Origin: Methanocellaceae archaeon UBA148 | GTDB taxonomy: Archaea > Halobacteriota > UBA148 | Length of the DNA: 64,000 nucleotides | Assembly: GCA_002495885.1 (NCBI GenBank) | Contig: DAHG01000025.1 | Span: 1 to 64,000 of the forward strand | Reading direction: 5' to 3' | Shown here: positions 16,420 through 25,627 of the stretch, in pieces | Layout: the number at the start of each line of letters is the position of its first letter | Numbering within the stretch: position 1 is the stretch's first letter | The notes under the pieces: generated by a model | The model's input: only the letters and a program-made list of their open reading frames with translations | Databases searched by the model: none | Told to the model about the DNA's origin: nothing | Program-made: the position numbers and the translations under genes

Positions 16420-17892
16420 ATGGAAATATATTCAATAAGACCTATTCTCGCTGTAGTAATCCCATTTATATGTGCTCTTTTGATCGCCGTAACGGGTGAA
16501 AAGAATAGGGATCTGAGGGAGTTTTGGACACTTGCAGCGTCTGTCCTTGGATGTATGGTAGTCATATCGATGTTTCCGCATATTTACAGTGGTGGGAAAT
16601 ACATCTTCACCGTAGCCCAAATCGTGCCTGGTGTAGAACTTGGTTTCAGGGTGGATGCTTTTGGTATGTTCTTCGCGTTTTTATCCTCTTTTTTATGGAT
16701 CGTAACATCTGTTTATTCCATAGGCTATATGAGGGCTCTAAAAGAGCATGCACAAACCAGATACTATTTTTGTTTTGCTGCATGCATTGCCTCTGCAGTG
16801 GGCATAGCGTTGGCAGGCAATCTCCTCACCTTATTTGTATTCTATGAGATATTGACGATGTCTGCCTTTCCACTGGTCATGCATGAGGAAACGTCAGCTG
16901 CGTTGGATGCCGGAAAGAAGTATTTGGCATATACGCTGAGTGGAGGTGCACTTGTCCTTTTTGGGATGGCCATGACATATACCCTAACAGGCACTCTCAC
17001 CTTTGCCAGCCATGGGTTCTTGGCAGGTCATGGTTCTGAGCAACTATTAAAGATGCTATTTGTGATATTTATCCTGGGATTTGGTGTCAAGGCGGCGATC
17101 ATACCTCTACACTCTTGGTTGCCTAGCGCTATGGTTGCGCCTACGCCAGTAAGCGCACTACTGCATGCCGTAGCAGTCGTTAATGCTGGCATATTTGGAA
17201 TTGTGCGAGTCGTGACCAACGTTTATGGTATAGAGCTAGTAGCAGATCTAGGACTTTTACTGCCACTTGCAATAGTGGCATCAATCACAATCATTTTTGG
17301 ATCAATTTTTGCATTGGCGCAGGACAATCTCAAACGGATGCTGGCATATTCTACTGTGAGCCAACTATCCTATATCATATTGGGCGCCGCATTGTTGAGT
17401 CCTAGTTCCCTCTCAGGGGGAGTTGCGCACATTGCTCATCAAGGATTCATGAAGATCACACTCTTCTTCTGTGCAGGCGCTATACTTGTTCAGACTGGTA
17501 AAAAGAATCTAAGCGAGATGCATGGCATTGGTCATAGGATGCCTCTAACGATGATTGGTTTCACGATAGGCGCGCTTGGAATGATAGGTGCACCCCCGAT
17601 TTGCGGGTTCATATCTAAATGGTATCTCGGTCTGGGGGCTCTGGAAGCAGGACATCCCATATTTACCGCAGTGCTAATGGCTAGTACACTGCTGAATACA
17701 GCATACTTCATACCACCGATATATAACGCCTTCTTCAAAGAGCCGGAGGGCGATTTGATCGAGAGCAGGGAAGCATCTTGGTGGCTGTTGGGTCCGATAT
17801 TGCTATGTGCGTTAATATCCTTGATATTTGGCATGGTGCCAATGATACCCTATACGCCTTTGCAACTTGCTCGGACTTTCTTGGGGGTATGA
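16420..17892 (+). CDS. Third antiporter-like subunit (MrpA/NuoL-leaning)
   Basis: 490 residues, about 14 membrane helices. E143 (FVFYEILTMSAFPLV), K224 in TM7 (GVKAAIIPLHSWLPSAM) and the TM12-region lysine (HQGFMKITLFFCAGA) are present. The TM8 site reads SALLHAVAVVNAGIFG, with His where the other copies have Lys-containing SG-x-x-x-K; His at this point is the NuoL/MrpA pattern, so this copy is closer to that branch. The ribosome-binding site GAGGAG precedes the ATG. About 110 bp follow before the small membrane gene. Confidence 0.88.
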   Translation: MEIYSIRPILAVVIPFICALLIAVTGEKNRDLREFWTLAASVLGCMVVISMFPHIYSGGKYIFTVAQIVPGVELGFRVDAFGMFFAFLSSFLWIVTSVYSIGYMRALKEHAQTRYYFCFAACIASAVGIALAGNLLTLFVFYEILTMSAFPLVMHEETSAALDAGKKYLAYTLSGGALVLFGMAMTYTLTGTLTFASHGFLAGHGSEQLLKMLFVIFILGFGVKAAIIPLHSWLPSAMVAPTPVSALLHAVAVVNAGIFGIVRVVTNVYGIELVADLGLLLPLAIVASITIIFGSIFALAQDNLKRMLAYSTVSQLSYIILGAALLSPSSLSGGVAHIAHQGFMKITLFFCAGAILVQTGKKNLSEMHGIGHRMPLTMIGFTIGALGMIGAPPICGFISKWYLGLGALEAGHPIFTAVLMASTLLNTAYFIPPIYNAFFKEPEGDLIESREASWWLLGPILLCALISLIFGMVPMIPYTPLQLARTFLGV

Positions 17893-18001
17893 AGGTGAAA
17901 AAGGCTTTAATCGCTCTATAAGACTTAAGAAGGGTTTCACATGCACAAAAAAGAGTCGATTCATCAGAAACGTGATTTAGAGCATAGTTGGAGGATATGG
18001 T

Positions 18002-18235
18002 ATGGGATACTTGGATGATACAGAGAACATAAAGAAGCTGAAACGGGTGTTCTTTACCTGTCTTGTAATCTTATTTCTTATTGATTTCATCGTCCCTAAA
18101 CATCATTATTTTTCATTGGAAAGGATTCCGGGATTTTATGCAATATATGGGTTTGTGGCATGTGTAAGCCTTGTTTTTATGGCAAAAATATTGCGCAAAT
18201 TCATTAAAAGAGGGGAGGATTATTATGATTACTAG
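18002..18235 (+). CDS. Small membrane protein inside the Mrp-like operon
   Basis: 77 residues: a charged start (MGYLDDTENIKKLKR), two hydrophobic helices (about residues 16-31 and 43-62) and a basic-acidic end (RKFIKRGEDYYDY). No family recognised. The stop overlaps the start of the fourth antiporter-like gene by 11 bp, so its translation is coupled to that subunit and it is probably an accessory subunit of the same complex. It may correspond in position to small extra subunits of Mbh/Mbs-type complexes, but no sequence match is claimed. Confidence 0.65.
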   Translation: MGYLDDTENIKKLKRVFFTCLVILFLIDFIVPKHHYFSLERIPGFYAIYGFVACVSLVFMAKILRKFIKRGEDYYDY

Positions 18236-20147
18236 TGTTCCGCCAGCAGCAATATTTATCATCGGTGCATTTCTTGTCCCATTTCTAAAAGGAAAGCTCA
18301 AAACAGCCTATTTGTTACTCCTGCCTGTTATTGCCATCCTAAATCTTCTTAATCTGTCGGAAGGCACAAGCTGGGTATTCGGTTTCTTAGATTATAATCT
18401 CATCTTTTGCAGAGTTGATAAATTAAGTATGGTTTTCGGATACATTTTCGTTATAATGGGCTTTTTGGGTACCCTCTATGGCATTCATGTAAAAGAGGGC
18501 GGACATCATTTAGCCGTCTTCTTATACGTCGGGAGTTCTCTTGGCGTTGTCTTTTCTGGTGACCTCTTCTCTCTGTTCATATTCTGGGAGATTATGGCTT
18601 TTGCTTCTACTTTCCTTATTTGGTATAAAAAGGATAAGAGGGCATTAGGTGCAGGATTGAGGTATCTCTTAGTACATACGTTTGGTGGTACATGTCTATT
18701 GGCTGGTATTATGATGTACCTTCATACCACAGGATCCCTTGAGTTCAGTTTTATAGGTATTAACGGAACTGCCTCCCTCCTAATCTTTATTGGTTTTATT
18801 ATTAATGCGGCAATTCCGCCACTACATGCATGGCTTACAGATGCCTATCCTGAGTCTACTGTTACAGGTACAGTACTGTTAAGCATCTTTACCACCAAGA
18901 CTGCAGTCTATGTTTTGGCGAGAGCCTTCCCAGGAACTGAGATTCTTATACTTCTAGGGGCGATAATGACGGTATTCCCCATCTTCTATGCCGTCATTGA
19001 GAATGACACGAGGAGGGTACTTGCCTATAGTCTCATCAACCAAGTTGGATTCATGGTAGTAGGCATAGGTATAGGCACAGAGCTATCTCTGAATGGTGCC
19101 GTTTCTCACGCTTTCTGCAATATTCTTTTTGAGGGACTGCTTTTCATGTGTACGGGGGCTGTGCTTTATGTGACGGGAACAAGCAAGTGCACAGAGCTTG
19201 GCGGACTATACAGGACTATGCCCATAACCCTTATGTTATGTCTTGTAGGCGCTGCCTCAATCTCTGCGTTCCCACTCTTTACAGGTTTTGTAAGCAAGTC
19301 AATGGTTATCCAGGCAGCCGCTGATGGACATATGTTCATCATATGGTTAGCTTTATTATTTGCCTCGGCTGGTGTCTTCCACCATGCTGGCATCAAAATC
19401 CCCTATTTCATATTTTTTGCCGAGGACTCTGGTAAAAGACCAGATGAGCCACCACTTAATATGCTCCTTTCTATGGGAATTGTTGCCTTTTTATGCATTC
19501 TCATTGGCATATTTCCTGGTGTACTTTACCAGATTCTTCCATATCCTGTTGATTTTGTTCCCTACACACCTGGTCATGTTGTGAGTCAACTCCAGCTACT
19601 GTTCTTCGCTGGTTTGGCATTTCTGTTCCTCATAACATATGGTTTCTACCCTAAGGAAGAAAGGTCTACTAACCTAGATATAGACTGGTTCTATAGGAAA
19701 GCTGGAAGGGGTTTCATGTGGTTCTGCAATCATCCTGCTGCGAAATTTAACATGTGGATAGATCAGGCTTTCTTAGGGGGGACAAGGGGGTTCATATGGT
19801 TCTGCAGAAATCCAATCCCAACGCTTGGTCTGTGGATGGACACGGCATTCGTAATGTTTTACAATGGCTTTATCTGGTTCTCTGAGAATCCAGTTTCAAT
19901 ACTTGTTAGTGGGTTTTATGGTGGGCTTCATCTAGCTTTTGCAATGGTTTCAAAGGGCTTACTCAGGATCTACATTGAAATTGGAAAGGCAAGAGATGGG
20001 GCTGAGAAAAAAAGAGCATTCTATAGAGAACTAATTGAGAGCGGACCACCTGGTGGAGATGTCGAAAACATCAGCTCTGACTTATTCATAGCATTTATAA
20101 TATTTGCAGTATTTCTTGTATATATGGCTATAAAATATTTCCTATGA
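18225..20147 (+). CDS. Fourth, divergent antiporter-like subunit with 26-residue C-terminal repeats
   Basis: 640 residues from ATG 18225, which has AGGGGAGGAT before it. About 14 helices of the NuoL/MrpD fold, with E122 in TM5 (FIFWEIMAFASTF). The usual TM7 lysine is replaced: the motif reads FIINAAIPPLHAWL with N194, and the TM12-region lysine aligns with E303 (ILFEGLLFMCTGA); a TM8 lysine (SIFTTKTAVYVLAR) remains. After the core comes LDIDWFYRKAG, then three contiguous 26-residue repeats (residues 495-520, 521-546, 547-572) of pattern GF-M/I-WF-x3-P-x6-W-x-D-x-AF, a charged stretch, and a final helix. Its gene end overlaps the convergent DUF22 gene by 6 bp. Confidence 0.85.
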   Translation: MITSVPPAAIFIIGAFLVPFLKGKLKTAYLLLLPVIAILNLLNLSEGTSWVFGFLDYNLIFCRVDKLSMVFGYIFVIMGFLGTLYGIHVKEGGHHLAVFLYVGSSLGVVFSGDLFSLFIFWEIMAFASTFLIWYKKDKRALGAGLRYLLVHTFGGTCLLAGIMMYLHTTGSLEFSFIGINGTASLLIFIGFIINAAIPPLHAWLTDAYPESTVTGTVLLSIFTTKTAVYVLARAFPGTEILILLGAIMTVFPIFYAVIENDTRRVLAYSLINQVGFMVVGIGIGTELSLNGAVSHAFCNILFEGLLFMCTGAVLYVTGTSKCTELGGLYRTMPITLMLCLVGAASISAFPLFTGFVSKSMVIQAAADGHMFIIWLALLFASAGVFHHAGIKIPYFIFFAEDSGKRPDEPPLNMLLSMGIVAFLCILIGIFPGVLYQILPYPVDFVPYTPGHVVSQLQLLFFAGLAFLFLITYGFYPKEERSTNLDIDWFYRKAGRGFMWFCNHPAAKFNMWIDQAFLGGTRGFIWFCRNPIPTLGLWMDTAFVMFYNGFIWFSENPVSILVSGFYGGLHLAFAMVSKGLLRIYIEIGKARDGAEKKRAFYRELIESGPPGGDVENISSDLFIAFIIFAVFLVYMAIKYFL

Positions 20148-20510
20148 TTCGATGTGTGTATACAGCATAACAACGGCACCCACTAGGTCACCTATCTGTA
20201 TCTTGCCGTCTGCAAATGCAGTAAATATTGCATCAGTTGCATGTCTTTTGAGTTCTACTGGCTTGGCAAACTTCTCTCCTACGCCGACGACTTTTCCAAA
20301 TGGGTTTTGTATGTACGAACAAGGAACAGCCAGCCACTCAGGAGGAATCGTGAAGGGCTTTATCTTGATGTAATGCACATCGCCCCTCTTGACCTCCACA
20401 TTTTCATCTGCGAAAACATATTTAACCTTTCCGACCATGTCCGATAGCTTGAAATCGAAGCCACTTTCTGGTCTTGTACCCTTCAGTACGTCCAACATAT
20501 CTTTATTCAT
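20142..20510 (-). CDS. DUF22 family protein
   Basis: 122 residues of the archaea-specific DUF22 family. The block KRGDVHYIKIKPFTIPPEWL followed by NPFGKVVGVGEKFAKPVELK and a terminal GKIQIGDLVGAVVML is how I recall this small beta-rich domain. Function unknown; soluble. It is the last gene after the ATP synthase subunit D gene, 3 bp downstream of its stop, so it is co-transcribed with the A1Ao operon. Its 3' end overlaps the Mrp-like operon end by 6 bp, leaving no terminator space between the two convergent operons. Confidence 0.7.
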   Translation of the reverse strand: MNKDMLDVLKGTRPESGFDFKLSDMVGKVKYVFADENVEVKRGDVHYIKIKPFTIPPEWLAVPCSYIQNPFGKVVGVGEKFAKPVELKRHATDAIFTAFADGKIQIGDLVGAVVMLYTHIES

Positions 20511-20513
20511 CTA

Positions 20514-21131
20514 TCATGCCTCTATAATTTCTTTTATCCTCATCAGGTTACAGAAGTTCGACCTTTCCATCTCATCCAGTTTCATGCTGATATATCTTGC
20601 AGCATCCTCCAGCTGCGGTATGAGCACGTGTTCCAGTGCATTTACCCTTCTTCTGGTTTTACCTATCTCGAGCGCCAACAGCTCGACCGATTTCTGTATC
20701 CCTGCAAGCCGAATCATATCCACCAATGCCTCGTCAAAGAGTTCCAGTGAATGATCCAGCTCGCTTGTGGTGCTGACCAAGCTGTATTCAACACTCCTTT
20801 CTTTTTCAATCTGCATCTCTATCTCAGGCACGTTCACGCCCATGATGTTCTGATAAGAGATGGCAAGTAGGGACTCTTTTTTTGGGTAAAAGATTGCCCC
20901 CTCGATCTCCTCAACGCTCATCGTCGCCCTCGTCAGCAGGAAGCTCCCATATGCCATGTGGAGCTTACTCTCAACACGTTTTCTTATCTCCATATTTTCG
21001 TTTACAATGCTCAAAAACTGCTTCATGAGTCCATCTCGTTTGTCTTTTAGCAGTTTGTGACCTCTCTTCGCTATTTTTATCCTCTTTTTTATGTTGAGGA
21101 GTTCCATCCTTGTTGCCTTGGCGCTGATCAT
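20514..21131 (-). CDS. atpD: A1Ao ATP synthase subunit D (central stalk)
   Basis: 205 residues forming the long antiparallel coiled coil of the rotor stalk. Recognised by TRMELLNIKKRIKIAKRGHK at the N-terminus, KRDGLMKQF, and a C-terminal helix with RRVNALEHVLIPQLEDAARY, which is the family signature. Subunit D rotates inside the A3B3 head and contacts F. It is the last canonical subunit in the H-I-K-E-C-F-A-B-D order and lies 45 bp after the B gene. Start ATG 21131 gives the usual family length. Confidence 0.93.
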   Translation of the reverse strand: MISAKATRMELLNIKKRIKIAKRGHKLLKDKRDGLMKQFLSIVNENMEIRKRVESKLHMAYGSFLLTRATMSVEEIEGAIFYPKKESLLAISYQNIMGVNVPEIEMQIEKERSVEYSLVSTTSELDHSLELFDEALVDMIRLAGIQKSVELLALEIGKTRRRVNALEHVLIPQLEDAARYISMKLDEMERSNFCNLMRIKEIIEA

Positions 21132-21176
21132 CCTTCAACCTTTCACATTCTCAATTAAACAAATGTTCATTATTAA

Positions 21177-22568
21177 TCATTTACTATAAGCTTTTCGCAT
21201 GTATTTTTCGATATGCTCTGGTCTAACTCTCTTCAGCTCAGCCTCAGGAAGGGCAGACATCAATTCCCAACCAATGTCCAAGGTTTTTCCTATGCTTCTG
21301 TCTTCATTTTTCCCTTGGGATACGAACTTTCGTTCAAAAGTCTCTGCAAAATCAAGGAAATTCTTATCGACATCTGTCAATGCCGCTTCTCCTAAGATTA
21401 TCGCCAGTTCTCTGACCTCTTTTCCTCTGGCATAGGCTGCATAGAGCTGGTTCAGGACGCCAGCGTGATCGTCTCTTGTCTTGCCCTCTCCGATTCCTTT
21501 GTCTTTGAGCCTTGATAAAGAAGGCAAAACATCGATTGGAGGATAGATTCCCTTTCGATGTAGCTCTCTGCTCAAAAATATTTGACCTTCGGTGATATAA
21601 CCAGTCAAATCTGGGATAGGGTGCGTTATATCATCTTCAGGCATGCTCAATATCGGAATTTGCGTTATTGAGCCTTTTTTACCTTTAATTCTCCCAGCTC
21701 GCTCATATATTGTTGCCAGGTCTGTATACATGTAGCCCGGGTACCCTCTCCGACCTGGAATCTCTTTTCTTGCTGCTGATATTTCTCTAAGTGCTTCGCA
21801 GTAATTTGTCATATCAGTCATGATGACAAGTATGTGCATATCGTGTTCAAATGCCAAATATTCGGCAGCAGTCAGTGCAATTCTGGGAGTTGCAATCCGC
21901 TCTATTACCGGGTCATCAGCCAGGTTCATGAACAAAACCGCTTTCTCTATTGCACCAGTGCGGCGAAAATCTGATATAAAATAATTTGCCTCCTCAAAAG
22001 TAATGCCCATCGCAGCGAATATGACTGCAAACTCCCCCTCCTCTCGAATTAGCTTTGCTTGCCTAGCAATTTGAGCTCCTATGTCTGCATGGGGCAATCC
22101 TGCTCCGGAAAATAGAGGTAGTTTTTGCCCCCTGATTAAGGGATTCATGCCATCTATTGCAGATATCCCGGTCTGGATAAAATCGAGTGGATAGTTCCTT
22201 GAGTAGGGATTGATCGGATTTCCGCCAATGTCGATTCTATCTTCTGGCACTATTTTCGGTCCACCATCGATCGGATCTCCGAAACCATCGAAGATCCTTC
22301 CAGTGATATCCAATGATACTGGTAACTCGATCCCCTTGCCGAGGAATCTAACCCTGCTGGTGGAAACATCTATTCCACTGGTGCCCTCAAAAACTTGCAA
22401 CAATGCCTTGTCACTGGCTATCTCAAGAACCTTTCCTCGCCTTATCTCCCCAGTAGGGGTTTCTATCTCCACCAGTTCATCATATTTCACACCTTCCACG
22501 CCCTCAACGAACATGAGTGGCCCTGTAATTTCGGAAATCGTCAGATAGTCTTTGAGCATTCTAATCAC
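21177..22568 (-). CDS. atpB: A1Ao ATP synthase subunit B (non-catalytic)
   Basis: 463 residues with the A-type regulatory subunit layout: beta-barrel start (YLTISEITGPLMFVEGVEGV), a nucleotide-binding core without a proper P-loop (FSGAGLPHADIGAQIARQ), DMTNYCEALREISAARKEIP, and SITQIPILSMPEDDITHPIP. It alternates with A in the head and shapes nucleotide affinity. Overlaps the end of the A gene by 8 bp. Length and motifs are standard, nothing odd seen. Confidence 0.95.
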   Translation of the reverse strand: MIRMLKDYLTISEITGPLMFVEGVEGVKYDELVEIETPTGEIRRGKVLEIASDKALLQVFEGTSGIDVSTSRVRFLGKGIELPVSLDITGRIFDGFGDPIDGGPKIVPEDRIDIGGNPINPYSRNYPLDFIQTGISAIDGMNPLIRGQKLPLFSGAGLPHADIGAQIARQAKLIREEGEFAVIFAAMGITFEEANYFISDFRRTGAIEKAVLFMNLADDPVIERIATPRIALTAAEYLAFEHDMHILVIMTDMTNYCEALREISAARKEIPGRRGYPGYMYTDLATIYERAGRIKGKKGSITQIPILSMPEDDITHPIPDLTGYITEGQIFLSRELHRKGIYPPIDVLPSLSRLKDKGIGEGKTRDDHAGVLNQLYAAYARGKEVRELAIILGEAALTDVDKNFLDFAETFERKFVSQGKNEDRSIGKTLDIGWELMSALPEAELKRVRPEHIEKYMRKAYSK

Positions 22569-24309
22569 CTAACTTTGTGAATTGAACCTTCATTCCATCC
22601 TCTATTTTACCAAAAGCGATCTTGAATTCATCCTCGGGTACAAATCTTGCTTTCACTATATCTCCTCTAATGGGCAGGGCTAGGATATTTTTTAGCTGGA
22701 TGCCGTCATCAAGTGCCTTCATTGCCAATCCATGGAAATTCAGGATGAGTTTTAAGAGCGCATATTGCTTCTTGGCAGAAGAATACGTATCTATTTCGTG
22801 GTATGCATTTTGATAGAGGAAATCTTCCCTTATCGATTTTGTTGTCTCCAAAAGAAGTCTATCTTTGGAAGAGAGAGACTCCACTCCTACCAGGCGGACT
22901 ATTTCCTCCAACTCCGATTCCTTTTGCAAGAGTTCCATGGCAGCATCCCTTCTGCTACGCCAATCATCTCCAACGTTGCTACGCCACCAATTTTCTACGT
23001 CATCTAGATAGAGCGAGTAGCTAAGAAGCCAGTGAATAGCAGGAAAATGTCTTTTATATGCTAAAGGGGCATCCAATGCCCAGAAAACCTTGGTTATCCT
23101 GAGCGTTGCTTGTGTTACGGGCTCGGAGAAATCCCCCCCAGGGGGAGATACAGCTCCTATGACGGTTAATGAACCCTCTCTCTTTTCTGATCCGAGGGTT
23201 ATTACCCTGCCGGCTCTTTCATAGAACATTGCTGTTCTGGACGATAAATATGCAGGATAACCCTCTTCTCCTGGCATTTCCTCCAATCTACCGGAGATCT
23301 CTCTTAGGGCTTCTGCCCATCTCGAGGTGGAGTCAGCCATCAAAGAGACGTTATATCCCATATCTCTATAATATTCTGCCAACGTTATTCCTGTGTAGAC
23401 GCTTGCTTCCCTCGCCGCGAATGGCATATTTGAGGTGTTGGCAACCAGAATGGTCCTATCCATCAGCGGAAGGCCTGAGCGAGGATCTTTGAGCTCTGGG
23501 AACTCTAACAAAACTTCTGCCATCTCATTTCCCCTTTCACCGCATCCGATGAAAACGATGATGTCGGTGTCGCTCCACTTCGATAATTGGTGCTGAACGA
23601 CGGTTTTTCCCGAGCCGAACGGACCAGGCACACATGCTGTGCCGCCTTTCGCGATGGGAAAGAACGTATCTAAAACCCTCTGACCAGTTATCATAGGTAT
23701 TTCTGGGTGGAGCTTCTCTTTGGAAGGTCTAGGAATGCGAACTGGCCATCTCTGAAGCATCGTTACTTCCTTTGGACCGTCTTTCGTTTTGATCTTCGCA
23801 ATGACATCTTCAACTTTTGCTGGTCCCTCGTAAATATCGATTATTTCCCCTTCTAAACCAACTGGGATCATTACTCTATGCTCCACTAGCTCCGTCTCCT
23901 TTACCACTCCCAAGATATCTCCTTGGGTTACTCGGGCTCCCCTGTTCAACTTAGGCTGAAAGTTCCATTCTTTTTTTCTATCAACCGCATCTGCCGAGAT
24001 ACCCCTTGTCATATAATCACCTGCAATACTACTTATGACGTTCAATGGGCGCTGAATGCCATCGTATATCGCGCCCATTAGTCCTGGTGCTAGCTCGACG
24101 CTCAGCGGTTGACCTGTGGGCAAAACAGGCTCCCCTGGCCCCATACCAGAAGTCTCCTCATATACCTGGATAGTTGCCTTATTTTTTCGAAGCTCTATTA
24201 TCTCCCCTAACAACTCTTTCTCTCCAACCTTCACGACATCGTACATCCTTGCATTACTCAGCCCTTCTGCGATAACGACTGGACCTGAGACCTTTATTAT
24301 CTTTCCCAT
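22561..24309 (-). CDS. atpA: A1Ao ATP synthase subunit A (catalytic)
   Basis: 582 residues, catalytic head subunit that makes ATP. The Walker A loop is GPFGSGKTVV, preceded by the A-type insertion domain (residues about 110-190, the non-homologous region). FIGCGERGNEM carries the catalytic Glu, and LMADSTSRWAEALREISGRL is the DELSEED-zone equivalent with the arginine region. Standard length for archaeal A subunits; no intein. One base separates it from the F gene, and it overlaps B by 8 bp. Confidence 0.96.
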   Translation of the reverse strand: MGKIIKVSGPVVIAEGLSNARMYDVVKVGEKELLGEIIELRKNKATIQVYEETSGMGPGEPVLPTGQPLSVELAPGLMGAIYDGIQRPLNVISSIAGDYMTRGISADAVDRKKEWNFQPKLNRGARVTQGDILGVVKETELVEHRVMIPVGLEGEIIDIYEGPAKVEDVIAKIKTKDGPKEVTMLQRWPVRIPRPSKEKLHPEIPMITGQRVLDTFFPIAKGGTACVPGPFGSGKTVVQHQLSKWSDTDIIVFIGCGERGNEMAEVLLEFPELKDPRSGLPLMDRTILVANTSNMPFAAREASVYTGITLAEYYRDMGYNVSLMADSTSRWAEALREISGRLEEMPGEEGYPAYLSSRTAMFYERAGRVITLGSEKREGSLTVIGAVSPPGGDFSEPVTQATLRITKVFWALDAPLAYKRHFPAIHWLLSYSLYLDDVENWWRSNVGDDWRSRRDAAMELLQKESELEEIVRLVGVESLSSKDRLLLETTKSIREDFLYQNAYHEIDTYSSAKKQYALLKLILNFHGLAMKALDDGIQLKNILALPIRGDIVKARFVPEDEFKIAFGKIEDGMKVQFTKLGD

Positions 24310-24633
24310 TTACTCACCTTTTTTAGACAATATATTAGTGCCGACCGCTTTTTCAACCGTTCTCCTAAGCTTTTCAATTCCAAATCCCGTAATCCCTTTC
24401 TTGTCTGGAATCTCAATGATGATGGGCATTTCTACGCTTGAGATTTGCTCATCCAGATTTTTGGCAAAACCTTCTGAGATGAATATAATACCAAAATTCT
24501 CATCACATGCTTTACTCAGCATGCTTGAAGCCTCCTCAACATCTTTGGCCCCATAGGTCACTACCCCCAACGCCTTGAAACATGAGATTTCCTCCTTATC
24601 GCCTATGATGCCTATTTTATACATACCCCTCAC
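24310..24633 (-). CDS. atpF: A1Ao ATP synthase subunit F
   Basis: 107 residues with the CheY-like small subunit fold: YKIGIIGDKEEISCFKALGV at the start, DENFGIIFISEGFAKNLDEQ in the middle, then PIIIEIPDKKG. F binds D in the rotor and modulates activity. Overlaps the C gene by 17 bp, typical of tight coupling here, and is directly followed by A. The start ATG 24633 could alternatively be the inner Met four residues on (MYKIG). Confidence 0.9.
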   Translation of the reverse strand: MRGMYKIGIIGDKEEISCFKALGVVTYGAKDVEEASSMLSKACDENFGIIFISEGFAKNLDEQISSVEMPIIIEIPDKKGITGFGIEKLRRTVEKAVGTNILSKKGE

Positions 24634-25621
24634 GGACCATCTTTTTTATCTGTTCACTTGGAATTTCATTCAATTTTCCAATCAGTATTGTCCTGATCAG
24701 TTTTACCTCGTTTTCATTTGCGATGATATATCCGACCAGGGGCTCCAGACCAAATGTTATATATTTGGCTTTTTTCACATGTTCTGCTATAAAGTCGTCA
24801 AACAATTTTTCGAGCCAAAGCAAAGACCCATCTTTTTTATAGTGCTCAGCCCCGTCAGCTATGATCTCTTCATATTCTGATTTGCAGAGCTCGCTTGTCA
24901 TGGTATCCAATGATCCATCATACATCTTAAGCAGAACATCTTTGGGTAAACCACCCCTTTCTAAAAGGGCATATTCCAAGAATTTTTTGCTCTTACCGAG
25001 CTTCTTCGACCTGATTAAGATTTTTATATTAGCCAAATCAATATGCATCTGTAGCAGTTTTAGCAAAAATTCGCTCTTCGAAGCAAACTCAAACATCAGA
25101 TTAAACATTTCGGCATCTAAACCCGCATCAATTATCTGTGGATCTTTTGAAATGTTAAACTCACCCAGCACCCTTTCGACCGCTCTTGCATAGCTTTCTG
25201 GTAATTTCTTTGAAATCTCAGAAATGTCCCCTTTCATCAGCTCAGGAACTACATCTGCGATCGCTCCAAGATCGATCAGCGTTGCCCTCTGGTCACTCAA
25301 TTTGGATTTGAGCAATACCTTTAGATTATGGAAATCGTACTTGAGCGTGAATAGATCTACAAGTTCTGGATCAGGATAGAAGCTCTTGATAACAGCATAT
25401 TTCCTCTTTAGATATCTGTATAAAGTCTCCTCAAACTCCTCAGCACTTTTGACCTCTGCAACCCTATCCCCATATTCTGTTTCGCTCAATATATGTAAAA
25501 CGGCCTCTGCATCCTCAGCGTCGATCATCTTCTCTATCTTGTCTCTATCGAGGAGTTTCGTTTCTAGTGCCCTGACTCTTCCTACTGAGTATGCATATTT
25601 GTTGACCGCTTTAGATTCCAT
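24617..25621 (-). CDS. atpC: A1Ao ATP synthase subunit C
   Basis: 334 residues, all-helical funnel that links the D/F stalk to the membrane rotor ring. Family landmarks are YAYSVGRVRALETKLLDRDK at the start, three repeated helical domains each with an 'L-x-x-x-Y-D-x-x-N-L-K' type motif (FTLKYDFHNLKVLLKS, DLANIKILIRSK), and the end KYITFGLEPLVGYIIANENE. Start ATG 25621 follows the E gene by a 6-bp gap. Length is close to the usual 340-380. Confidence 0.9.
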   Translation of the reverse strand: MESKAVNKYAYSVGRVRALETKLLDRDKIEKMIDAEDAEAVLHILSETEYGDRVAEVKSAEEFEETLYRYLKRKYAVIKSFYPDPELVDLFTLKYDFHNLKVLLKSKLSDQRATLIDLGAIADVVPELMKGDISEISKKLPESYARAVERVLGEFNISKDPQIIDAGLDAEMFNLMFEFASKSEFLLKLLQMHIDLANIKILIRSKKLGKSKKFLEYALLERGGLPKDVLLKMYDGSLDTMTSELCKSEYEEIIADGAEHYKKDGSLLWLEKLFDDFIAEHVKKAKYITFGLEPLVGYIIANENEVKLIRTILIGKLNEIPSEQIKKMVREGYV

Positions 25622-25627
25622 ACATTT

